Source of the DNA: an uncultured Pseudomonadota bacterium
GTDB taxonomy: Bacteria > Pseudomonadota > Gammaproteobacteria > Steroidobacterales > Steroidobacteraceae
Assembly (NCBI GenBank): GCA_903910215.1
Contig: CAIVYV010000363.1
Location: 1-12,253, forward strand
DNA length: 12,253 nt
Direction of reading: 5' to 3'
The position numbers and the translations under genes were made by a program. The notes below the pieces were generated by a model. The model did no database searches. It was not told where the DNA came from and saw nothing but the letters and a program-made list of their open reading frames with translations. Shown here piece by piece: positions 5,692 through 12,253 of the stretch (position 1 is its first letter; each line of letters opens with the position of its first letter).

Positions 5692-6459
5692 ATGGATATC
5701 CGCGCTGCGAAAGCTGTCGTCACCGGCGGCGCTTCCGGTCTCGGTGCCGGCGTCGGTCGTTATCTCGCGAGTCGCGGCGCGCAGGTGACACTCGTTGACT
5801 TGCAAGCCGATGCTGGTCAAAAAACGGCAGCAGACATTGGCCCCGCAGCACGTTTCATCCAATGCGACGTCACGCAAGAAGCTGCGGTTGAGAAAACCAT
5901 GCAAGCCGCGGCCGATGCCATGGGTGGCATCAACTTGCTCGTGAACTGTGCCGGTATCATTGGGGCCGGTCGCGTGCTCGGGCGCAATGGGCCGATGGCG
6001 GGCGACTTCTTCACCAAGGTCATCCACGTCAACCTGATCGGCACCTTCCTCTGTGACAAAGCCGCCGCATCGTTGATGCAGCACAACGCTCCGAACGAAG
6101 ATGGTGAGCGCGGCTTGCTGATCCACACATCCTCCGTTGCTGCCTTCGAGGGTCAGATCGGTCAAGCCGCTTATTCGGCCACCAAGGCCGCTCTCGCTGG
6201 CATGACGCTGCCGCTCGCTCGTGAATTTGCCGCGTTCGGCATCCGCGTGATGTCGATCGCGCCTGGCATCTTCCACACGCCGATGGTTGGCGGCATGACA
6301 CCGGAAGTGCAGGCCTCGCTTGCGAGTCAAATCCCGTTTCCGAAGCGCCTTGGTCAAGCCGAGGAGTACGCGCGGCTGGTTGAATCGATCTTCACGATTC
6401 CGATGCTGAACGGCGAGACTATCCGTCTCGACGGCGCGATCCGCATGCAGCCAAAATAG
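5692..6459 (+). CDS. Short-chain dehydrogenase, HSD10 / 3-hydroxyacyl-CoA dehydrogenase type II-like
   Basis: A 255-residue classical SDR. The nucleotide-binding motif is T11-G-G-A-S-G-L-G18, and D36 at the end of beta-2 indicates NAD(H) rather than NADP(H). N85-C-A-G replaces the common NNAG. N114, S148, Y161 and K165 form the catalytic tetrad. The block VAAFEGQIGQAAYSATKAAL and the following MTLPLAREFA...GIRVMSIAPG closely resemble mitochondrial HSD17B10, which oxidises 3-hydroxyacyl-CoAs including 2-methyl-3-hydroxybutyryl-CoA of isoleucine breakdown, and also steroids. The ATG at 5692 is two bases after the thiolase stop, suggesting translational coupling; the open frame further upstream lies inside the thiolase gene. 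A role as the dehydrogenase step just before the thiolase is inferred from the order of genes; substrate chain length and branching are unknown. Confidence 0.9.
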   Translation: MDIRAAKAVVTGGASGLGAGVGRYLASRGAQVTLVDLQADAGQKTAADIGPAARFIQCDVTQEAAVEKTMQAAADAMGGINLLVNCAGIIGAGRVLGRNGPMAGDFFTKVIHVNLIGTFLCDKAAASLMQHNAPNEDGERGLLIHTSSVAAFEGQIGQAAYSATKAALAGMTLPLAREFAAFGIRVMSIAPGIFHTPMVGGMTPEVQASLASQIPFPKRLGQAEEYARLVESIFTIPMLNGETIRLDGAIRMQPK

Positions 6460-6466
6460 AGCCATC

Positions 6467-6473
6467 GAGGGGG
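6467..6473 (+). promoter_or_regulatory. Strong ribosome binding site of the ETF-QO gene
   Basis: GAGGGGG at 6467-6473 is six bases before the ATG at 6480. It fixes that start over the in-frame ATG at 6498 (residue M7) and indicates independent translation initiation in the 20-bp gap after the dehydrogenase gene. Confidence 0.65.
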
Positions 6474-6479
6474 TTTTCG

Positions 6480-8081
6480 ATGATCGAACGTGACGTCATG
6501 GAGTACGACGTACTCATCGTGGGCGGAGGACCCGCAGGGCTCGCTTGCGCCATTCGCTTAAAGCAATTGAAAGCCGACCTCAACGTCTGCGTGCTGGAGA
6601 AGGCCTCGGCCATCGGCGCGCAGGCACTTTCGGGCGCCGTGCTTGAAGCGGGCCCGCTCGACGAATTGCTGCCCGGTTGGCACGAGGATCCGCCCGGCAT
6701 CTGCATCCCGGCCAAGCGCGATGAATTTTCGCTGCTGACCAAGACTGGCAAGATCAAATTGCCGGTGCCGCCCCAACAGCACAACGACGGCAACTTCATC
6801 ATCTCACTCGGGCTTTTGACCCCGAAGCTCGCTGCGCAAGCCGAGTCGCTCGGAGTCGATGTGTTCCCGGGATTTTCGGCTGCGGTACCGCTCTTCAACG
6901 ACGACGGCTCGGTCGCCGGCGTGCAGATCGGCGACATGGGCATCGAGAAATCCGGCGAGCACGGTCCGAACTTCGCGCCGGGTCCTGAGGTTCGTGCTCG
7001 CATCACCGTGCTCGCTGAAGGCTGCCGCGGCAGCATCACCAAACAACTGATCCAGCGCTTTGCGCTCGATGCCGACTGCGATCCGCAAACCTACGGACTC
7101 GGCTTCAAAGAATTGTGGCAACTGCCGCCCGGACGTGTCGAGCCCGGCTTGATCCAGCACAGCATCGGCTGGCCGCTCGACTCTCGCACGTATGGCGGCA
7201 GCTTCTTGTATCACCTCGATAACGATCGGGTTTATATCGGCTATGTCGTCGGTCTCGACTACGAAGATCCGCGTCTACAGCCGTTCGAAGCGTTCCAGCA
7301 ATTCAAACATCACCCGAGCATCAAGGCGCTGCTCGAGGGTGGCGAAATTCTCGCAGCCGGCGCGCGCACCATCTCCGCAGGCGGTTGGCAATCGATGCCA
7401 AAGCTCGAGATGCCGGGCGCACTCCTGATTGGCGATGCTGGCGGCACGCTAAACGTGCCGAAGATCAAGGGTATCCATCAGGCCATTCGCAGTGGCATGC
7501 TCGCCGCGACGCATATTGCCGAACACGATGGCGTGGCGGGCTTCGATGCGCGCTGGCGCGCCTCCCCGGGCGGCCAGGAACTGAAAAAAGTTCGCAACAT
7601 CAAGCCGGGCTTCAAACGCGGATTGTGGTTCGCCTTGCTCAACGGTGCGCTCGAAACCGCTCTGGGTGGCCGTACACCCTGGACACTCCGCAATACCGCT
7701 GCCTACGCCGCGACGAAGAAGCTCGATGAGTACGACTCACCCGATCGAAACTGGGTCGAGCGCAACTTGCCGCCTCGAGATCGACTGGCTTCCGTTTTCT
7801 TCGCCAACAACTCGCACGAAGAAAATCAGCCGGTGCATCTGAAGGTTCGCGATACCTCCGTCTGCGCGACCACCTGCGCGACCGAGTATGGCAACCCCTG
7901 CCAGAACTTCTGCCCAGCCAACGTCTACGAAATGGTCGACGATGGTGCCGGCGGCAAGCGACTGCAGATCAACGCAGCGAACTGCGTGCACTGCAAGGCT
8001 TGTGACATCAAAGATCCGTACCAGATCATCGACTGGACCACGCCCGAAGGCGGATCGGGACCGATCTACCAGTCGCTGTGA
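6480..8081 (+). CDS. Electron transfer flavoprotein-ubiquinone oxidoreductase (ETF-QO)
   Basis: A 533-residue monotopic inner-membrane enzyme that takes electrons from reduced ETF, and so from acyl-CoA dehydrogenases, to ubiquinone. The FAD ADP-binding motif is VGGGPAG (14-20). A second FAD block, LLIGDAGGTLNVPKIKG (315-331), is followed by HQAIRSGMLAA; here GDAGG stands where the human enzyme has GCSPG. The C-terminal ferredoxin-like domain carries the 4Fe-4S ligands C478 (NFCPANVYE), C502, C505 and C508 (CVHCKACDIKDP), and it ends in the typical PEGGSGP. Extra cysteines at 462, 466 and 474 are not expected ligands. Length matches the processed family. The enzyme needs etfAB and acyl-CoA dehydrogenases, none of which is in the window, so they must be encoded elsewhere. 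Its place between the dehydrogenase and acetoacetyl-CoA synthetase genes ties the cluster to acyl-CoA catabolism. Confidence 0.96.
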   Translation: MIERDVMEYDVLIVGGGPAGLACAIRLKQLKADLNVCVLEKASAIGAQALSGAVLEAGPLDELLPGWHEDPPGICIPAKRDEFSLLTKTGKIKLPVPPQQHNDGNFIISLGLLTPKLAAQAESLGVDVFPGFSAAVPLFNDDGSVAGVQIGDMGIEKSGEHGPNFAPGPEVRARITVLAEGCRGSITKQLIQRFALDADCDPQTYGLGFKELWQLPPGRVEPGLIQHSIGWPLDSRTYGGSFLYHLDNDRVYIGYVVGLDYEDPRLQPFEAFQQFKHHPSIKALLEGGEILAAGARTISAGGWQSMPKLEMPGALLIGDAGGTLNVPKIKGIHQAIRSGMLAATHIAEHDGVAGFDARWRASPGGQELKKVRNIKPGFKRGLWFALLNGALETALGGRTPWTLRNTAAYAATKKLDEYDSPDRNWVERNLPPRDRLASVFFANNSHEENQPVHLKVRDTSVCATTCATEYGNPCQNFCPANVYEMVDDGAGGKRLQINAANCVHCKACDIKDPYQIIDWTTPEGGSGPIYQSL

Positions 8082-8103
8082 TGCGCGGTTGAGCTGAACG
8101 CTC

Positions 8104-8109
8104 GGGGGA
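8104..8109 (+). promoter_or_regulatory. Ribosome binding site supporting the GTG start of acetoacetyl-CoA synthetase
   Basis: GGGGGA at 8104-8109 lies six bases before the GTG at 8116. The next in-frame ATG at 8152 has no comparable site and would cut off the conserved N-terminal LWSPSPARMADSNL block. Confidence 0.6.
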
Positions 8110-8115
8110 CGCAAG

Positions 8116-10077
8116 GTGCAAGACATACTCTGGAGCCCCTCCCCCGCGCGCATGGCCGACAGCAATCTGCGTCGTTTCATCGATTGCATCGCGGCGCGGC
8201 GCGATCTGCCAACGGGTGATTACGCGGCACTGCATCGTTGGTCGCTCGAACGACCGGACGCATTCTGGTTCGAGGTGGCGCACTTTGCCGATGTAAAGGC
8301 TGAGTGGGCCGCAGCGCCGGTCCTGGAGAATGGCGATCAGATGCCGGGAGCCCGTTGGTTCCCAGGCGCTCGGCTCAACTACGCCGAGAATCTGCTGCAC
8401 TATCGCGACGATCATCCGGCGTTGATCGCGTACAACGAGCGCGGGCAGCGACGCGTGTTGTCTTATCGACAGCTCTGTGCGGAAGTGGCTCGCATTGCTT
8501 CTGGACTCAAAGAAATCGGAATCCAGCCGGGCGATCGCGTAGTGGGATTCTTGCCGAATATTCCCGAAGCGGTCATCGCCATGTTGGCCGCCACGAGTCT
8601 AGGAGCCACCTGGAGCTCCTGCTCGCCAGATTTCGGTATCGCGGGCGTCCTCGATCGATTCGGACAAATCGAACCGAAGATCATTTTCACTGCCGATGGC
8701 TATCACTATGCCGGAAAGACGCTTGATTCGATCGCGCCGATAGCAGGTGTACTGAGCTCCTTGCCGAGCGTGGCGACCGTAATCGTCATCGCTCAGGTCA
8801 GTAGCGCACCGGATCTTGCCACTCTCGAAGCCAACGGCAAACGAGCGCTGCGCTTCGAACAAATGGGCTCGCCCCATGCGAAGCTGCAGTTTCAACGCCT
8901 GCCCTTCGACCATCCGCTCTTCGTGATGTACTCCTCGGGCACCACGGGCAAACCCAAGTGCATCGTGCACGGTGCCGGTGGAACCTTGCTGCAGCACCTG
9001 AAAGAGCATCAGCTGCACGTCGATCTGAAGCGAGACGACCGCCTTTTCTACTACACCACTTGCGGTTGGATGATGTGGAACTGGCTGGTCAGCGGCTTGG
9101 CCTCGGGTGCGGCACTCGTGCTCTACGATGGTTCGCCCACGCACCCTGATAACGGAATGCTCTGGCGAATCGCCGAGACCGAGCACATCAGCATTTTCGG
9201 CACGAGCCCGAAGTACCTTGCCGCCTTGGAGAAGGCGGGTTACCACCCGCGCGAACGCCATTCGTTACCCGCGCTGCGCACCGTAATCTCGACCGGTGCA
9301 CCGCTCTCGCCCGAAGGTTTCGATTTTGTCTACCACGACATCAAAGCCGATGTGCAGCTCGCTTCAATTTCTGGCGGTACCGACATCATCAGTTGCTTTG
9401 CGCTAGGGCAGCCGTTTGCCGCCGTGCGTCGCGGCGAGATGCAATGCGCCGGACTCGGTATGGCGGTCGATGTCGTCAATGAAAAAGGCGATCCCTTACC
9501 ACCAGGCGTGAAAGGCGAACTGGTTTGCCGACAGCCTTTCCCCTCCATGCCGCTCGGCTTCTGGGGCGATGCAGATCAAACGCGCTACCGCGCGAGTTAC
9601 TTCGAACGCTTTCCCGGGCTTTGGCACCACGGCGATTACGCTGCGCGCACGGAAACCGGCGGATTCATGATCTTCGGGCGATCCGATGCGGTCCTGAACC
9701 CCGGTGGCGTCCGCATCGGCACGGCCGAGATCTATCGACAGGTCGAACAACTGCCGGAGATTCTCGAATCTCTGTGTATCAGCCAGGAGTGGCAAGACGA
9801 TGTGCGCGTCGTGCTGTTCGTCAAACTGCGCGCAGGTGTCGATCTCGATGATTCACTGCGACAACGGATTCGCGATCAAATTCGAAGCCATACGACGCCG
9901 AGACACGTACCCGCCAAGATCCTCTCGGTCGCCGACATCCCGCGCACCATCAGCGGCAAGATCGTGGAACTCGCGGTTCGCAATGTCGTGCATGGCTTAC
10001 CGGTGACCAACACCGAGGCGCTCGCCAATCCGGCCGCACTCGATCTGTTCCGGGATCTCGCCGAGCTGCGCAACTGA
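8116..10077 (+). CDS. Acetoacetyl-CoA synthetase (acetoacetate:CoA ligase)
   Basis: A 653-residue ANL-superfamily adenylating enzyme that activates acetoacetate to acetoacetyl-CoA with ATP and CoA. The N-terminal LWSPSPARMADSNLRRF and WFPGARLNYAENLL (81-94) are typical of acetoacetyl-CoA synthetases. The P-loop is Y272-SSGTTGKPK281, followed by the diagnostic HGAGGTLLQHLKEHQLH (285-301) and TTCGWMMWNWLVSGLASGA (314-332). SGGTDI (419-424), HHGDYA (504-509) and GRSDAVLNPGGVRIG (521-535) are the later core motifs. The C-terminal lysine is K615 in TISGKIVE; lysine acetylation at this site is a known control in related acyl-CoA synthetases. The gene starts with GTG, has a good ribosome binding site, and ends 2 bp before zapE. 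With the thiolase it completes acetoacetate use, for example from leucine breakdown or ketone bodies. Confidence 0.95.
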   Translation: MQDILWSPSPARMADSNLRRFIDCIAARRDLPTGDYAALHRWSLERPDAFWFEVAHFADVKAEWAAAPVLENGDQMPGARWFPGARLNYAENLLHYRDDHPALIAYNERGQRRVLSYRQLCAEVARIASGLKEIGIQPGDRVVGFLPNIPEAVIAMLAATSLGATWSSCSPDFGIAGVLDRFGQIEPKIIFTADGYHYAGKTLDSIAPIAGVLSSLPSVATVIVIAQVSSAPDLATLEANGKRALRFEQMGSPHAKLQFQRLPFDHPLFVMYSSGTTGKPKCIVHGAGGTLLQHLKEHQLHVDLKRDDRLFYYTTCGWMMWNWLVSGLASGAALVLYDGSPTHPDNGMLWRIAETEHISIFGTSPKYLAALEKAGYHPRERHSLPALRTVISTGAPLSPEGFDFVYHDIKADVQLASISGGTDIISCFALGQPFAAVRRGEMQCAGLGMAVDVVNEKGDPLPPGVKGELVCRQPFPSMPLGFWGDADQTRYRASYFERFPGLWHHGDYAARTETGGFMIFGRSDAVLNPGGVRIGTAEIYRQVEQLPEILESLCISQEWQDDVRVVLFVKLRAGVDLDDSLRQRIRDQIRSHTTPRHVPAKILSVADIPRTISGKIVELAVRNVVHGLPVTNTEALANPAALDLFRDLAELRN

Positions 10078-10079
10078 CG

Positions 10080-11183
10080 ATGTCGCACGACACTCTGCTG
10101 CAACTCTATCGATCGGCACTACAGGAGTCCGGTCACACGGAAGATCCGAAGCAGCGCCATGCTCTGCAATCCTTCGCTCGGTTGCGCAGCGAACTGCTCG
10201 ACCGTGAAACGAGCGCCTGGCAGCGACTCGGCACTCAACTCGGTCTCACCAAACCCCCAAGACCCGCTCGGGGTCTTTATCTTTGGGGTAGCGTCGGTCG
10301 AGGCAAGACTTGGCTCATGGATCTTTTCTACGAGAGCCTGCCGTTTCGGGAAAAGCGCCGCGCCCACTTTCACCGCTTCATGCAATCGGTACACGCCGGG
10401 CTACGACGACACCGTGAAATGGAGGATCCACTGCGCGCGGTGGCCGCTGACCTCTCATCCGAGGCTCGGATCATCTGCCTCGATGAGTTGTTCGTCACCG
10501 ATATCGCCGATGCCATGCTGCTAGCCGGACTGTTCTCTCATCTAATCGAGCGCGGTGTAGCCCTGGTCTTCACTTCGAACGTACCGCCATCGGGACTTTA
10601 TCGCGATGGCCTTCAACGTCAGCGATTTCTGCCCGCCATCGACTTGCTCGAGCGGCATTGTGAGATCGTGACCCTCGATGGCGATACGGACTATCGCCTC
10701 CGACAACTCACGCAGCGATCCATCTATCTCGATAGCACTGACGCCGAGACGCCGAGAGCGCTGGAGAAGCTCTTTTCAGAGTTAAGCGACGGATCCCGCA
10801 TCGAGGCTCGCTCCATCGAAATCGAAGGGCGGGACATCACTGTGGTGAAGCTCGCCGAGAGCGTCGTCTGGTTCGAGTTCACGGCTCTGTGCGACGGACC
10901 ACGCAGCCAGAACGACTATGTGAGCCTCGCACGTGAGTTCCAGACGGTGCTAGTCGCAAACGTGCCAGTGTTCGACGCCACGACGGACAACGCTGCCCGA
11001 CGTTTCATCGCCATGGTCGATGAGTTCTATGATCGTCGCGTGAATCTTGTGGTCTCCGCAGCCGCGGCAGCGACCGCGCTTTATCGCGGCGAGAAACTCA
11101 TGTTCGAGTTCGAGCGCACGGCGAGCCGACTGATCGAGATGCAAAGCGAGGAATACCTCGCGAGCGAGCATCGTCCCGGCTGA
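10080..11183 (+). CDS. zapE: Cell division ATPase ZapE (AFG1-like)
   Basis: A 367-residue P-loop ATPase of the AFG1/ZapE family; E. coli ZapE (about 375 residues) acts at the Z-ring late in division and is needed under some stress conditions. Walker A is G70-S-V-G-R-G-K-T77 in LYLWGSVGRGKTWLMDLF. Walker B is I131-I-C-L-D-E136, followed by LFVTDIADAMLL. Sensor-type T165-S-N-V-P-P170 and GLYRDGLQRQRFLPAI complete the core. The C-terminus carries the family block DEFYDRRVNLVVSA. No transit or signal peptide is present. The ATG is two bases after the acetoacetyl-CoA synthetase stop and has no Shine-Dalgarno of its own, so translation is probably coupled. Its function is not evidently linked to the catabolic genes before it. 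It converges on hslO with 11 bp between stops. Confidence 0.95.
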   Translation: MSHDTLLQLYRSALQESGHTEDPKQRHALQSFARLRSELLDRETSAWQRLGTQLGLTKPPRPARGLYLWGSVGRGKTWLMDLFYESLPFREKRRAHFHRFMQSVHAGLRRHREMEDPLRAVAADLSSEARIICLDELFVTDIADAMLLAGLFSHLIERGVALVFTSNVPPSGLYRDGLQRQRFLPAIDLLERHCEIVTLDGDTDYRLRQLTQRSIYLDSTDAETPRALEKLFSELSDGSRIEARSIEIEGRDITVVKLAESVVWFEFTALCDGPRSQNDYVSLAREFQTVLVANVPVFDATTDNAARRFIAMVDEFYDRRVNLVVSAAAAATALYRGEKLMFEFERTASRLIEMQSEEYLASEHRPG

Positions 11184-11194
11184 CGAACTTGAGA

Positions 11195-12136
11195 TCAGTT
11201 GACCGAGCTGCTGCCCGGGATTTGCTCACCGGGCGACCCAAACAGACGAGCGACATCGACCGAGTCGAAGCGCCAGGGCTTATGGCAGAACTCGCAAGTC
11301 ACTGTCACGGCGCCCTGCTCGGCGATGATGGAATCGACCTCGGCAGCGCCGAGTGAGCGCAACATTCCGCTCACTCGATCGACACTACAGCGACAACGAA
11401 AACGAACCGGTTGCGCATCGAACAAGCGCAGATCGAGCCCGCTGAAAACGCGTTGCATGAGATCAGTCGCCGAGCGCGCCAGTAATTCATCTGACGCGAT
11501 ACCCTGCAAACTCTCACAGGCCTGTTCGTAAGTCGTCCAGGACTCCGCCTCTCGCACGGCGCTCGCTGCACTCGAGTCTGCCCCGACGATGCCACCCTGC
11601 TGCGGCAAGCGCTGGATCAGCACACCGGCAGTGCCTGCATCGTCTGCGGCTAATACCACGCGCGTCGGCAATTGCTCGGAACTTTCGAAGTAATGTTCGA
11701 GCGACGCAGCCAAGGAGCGCGAGTCGATTGGCACGATCCCTTGATAACGCGAGGCGAAGCGCTCCGCTTCGATCGTGACGACGATCTGCCCTTTTCCTGC
11801 AAGTGCCGCAAAATCTGTCGCTGCTTCGATGCGCTCGCGATCGAAGCGCGCTACGGCTCGAACCTGAAAATCGTGCGTGCATTGAGCCACGAGCAGGCGA
11901 ATCACGCCATCACCCTGCATCTGCACCGTCAACTCGCCTTCGAACTTCAGCGTCGAGGCAAGCAACACCGCCGCCGAGACGGCCTCACCCAACAACTGAC
12001 GCACCGCCAGCGGATAGTCGGCATGCTCGCGTAGCTCTAGCCAAGCGGGCCCGAGACGAACCCACTGGCCTCGGACCGCCTGATGCTCGACGGTGAAGCG
12101 TCGAACAAGATCAAAATGTTTCTCGAGTGCGCTCAA
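11195..12136 (-). CDS. hslO: Redox-regulated chaperone Hsp33 (HslO)
   Basis: A 313-residue cytosolic holdase that is inactive when reduced and zinc-bound, and is activated by oxidative unfolding, for example by peroxide with heat or by hypochlorous acid. The N-terminal domain shows VRGQWVRL (21-28), LASTLKFEGELTVQMQGDG (59-77) and a following beta-rich region. The C-terminal redox switch has C248-R-C250 and C281-E-F-C284, the CxC-X30-CxxC arrangement of the family (E. coli C232, C234, C265, C268). The start is a TTG at 12136 that overlaps the gatB stop (TTGA); it places VRG at residue 21, close to residue 17 in E. coli, and no better ATG or GTG is seen. It is co-oriented with gatB and probably translated by coupling to it. 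The overlapping zapE and hslO ends leave no room for a separate terminator. Confidence 0.95.
   Translation of the reverse strand: MSALEKHFDLVRRFTVEHQAVRGQWVRLGPAWLELREHADYPLAVRQLLGEAVSAAVLLASTLKFEGELTVQMQGDGVIRLLVAQCTHDFQVRAVARFDRERIEAATDFAALAGKGQIVVTIEAERFASRYQGIVPIDSRSLAASLEHYFESSEQLPTRVVLAADDAGTAGVLIQRLPQQGGIVGADSSAASAVREAESWTTYEQACESLQGIASDELLARSATDLMQRVFSGLDLRLFDAQPVRFRCRCSVDRVSGMLRSLGAAEVDSIIAEQGAVTVTCEFCHKPWRFDSVDVARLFGSPGEQIPGSSSVN
11213..11234. repeat. GC-rich hairpin at the 3' end of hslO
   Basis: GCCCGG (11213-11218) pairs perfectly with CCGGGC (11229-11234) across a 10-base loop, inside the last codons of hslO and 30 bp past the zapE stop. It could slow polymerase at the convergent zapE/hslO junction, but there is no T-tract on either strand, so I do not call it a terminator. 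Confidence 0.3.
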
Positions 12137-12253
12137 CCGGCCAGTTTCTTCTTCAGAAGATCGTTCAACTGTGCGGGATTCGCCTTGCCACCGGTAGCCT
12201 TCATGACTTGCCCCACGAAGAACCCAAATAATTTGTCTTTACCCGAGCGGTAG
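12133..12253 (-). CDS. gatB: Aspartyl/glutamyl-tRNA amidotransferase subunit B, C-terminal end (5' part outside window)
   Basis: The last 39 codons and stop of a minus-strand gene that enters from the right edge. The peptide contains YRSGKDKLFGFFVGQVMKAT followed by GGKANPAQLNDLLKKKLAG, which matches the conserved C-terminal end of the GatB tail domain (YqeY-like). GatB, with GatA and GatC, amidates Glu-tRNA(Gln) and/or Asp-tRNA(Asn). Its TGA (12135-12133) overlaps the TTG start of hslO by TTGA, so the two genes form an operon with gatB first. The catalytic part lies outside the window and cannot be judged. Confidence 0.9.
   Translation of the reverse strand, partial: YRSGKDKLFGFFVGQVMKATGGKANPAQLNDLLKKKLAG

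Noticed and set aside
5551..6465. 304-codon open frame antisense to the dehydrogenase gene
   Set aside because: It lies wholly opposite the SDR and thiolase genes with intact family motifs. The translation resembles no family, and long antisense frames are common in GC-rich DNA.

Overview
The window is a stretch of ordinary, gene-dense, GC-rich bacterial chromosome. It has short intergenic gaps and no insertion sequence, CRISPR array, integron or other sign of recent transfer that I can see. The gene set points to a gammaproteobacterium: an Azotobacter-type seven-iron ferredoxin, a xerD-dsbC pair, Hsp33, ZapE, a GatCAB amidotransferase subunit and a tRNA gene with encoded CCA. A Steroidobacterales/Xanthomonadales-like lineage would fit, but that is a guess from protein flavour only.

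Layout, left to right. Bases 3-854 (minus) hold the first 284 codons of queA, cut by the left edge. A TATAAT promoter element and a tRNA-Leu(CAA) gene (904-990) follow on the plus strand. Eleven bases later comes a zinc-ribbon Nudix hydrolase (1002-1541), then the ferredoxin fdxA (1574-1897). Converging on these from the right is a minus-strand xerD-dsbC operon (3613 down to 1911). Divergent from xerD, with only 36 bp between the two start codons, is a PlsC-like acyltransferase (3650-4411).

Bases 4511-11183 form a five-gene plus-strand cluster with gaps of 2, 20, 34 and 2 bp: acetyl-CoA acetyltransferase (thiolase), an HSD10-like short-chain dehydrogenase, ETF-ubiquinone oxidoreductase, acetoacetyl-CoA synthetase, and zapE. 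The first four make a coherent catabolic module. Acetoacetate is activated to acetoacetyl-CoA and cleaved to acetyl-CoA, a 3-hydroxyacyl-CoA (or similar) is oxidised, and electrons from acyl-CoA dehydrogenases enter the quinone pool. The cell-division ATPase zapE appears to share the transcript. The right end carries hslO (Hsp33) and the last 39 codons of gatB on the minus strand, overlapping by 4 bp (TTGA), with hslO using a TTG start.

I did not find a previously undescribed system. The points worth a second look are small: a U-U mismatch in the tRNA T-stem, the tRNA/Nudix junction without a Shine-Dalgarno, the tight xerD/acyltransferase divergence, the gatB-hslO overlap, the operon placement of zapE, and an imperfect inverted repeat in front of the thiolase gene.
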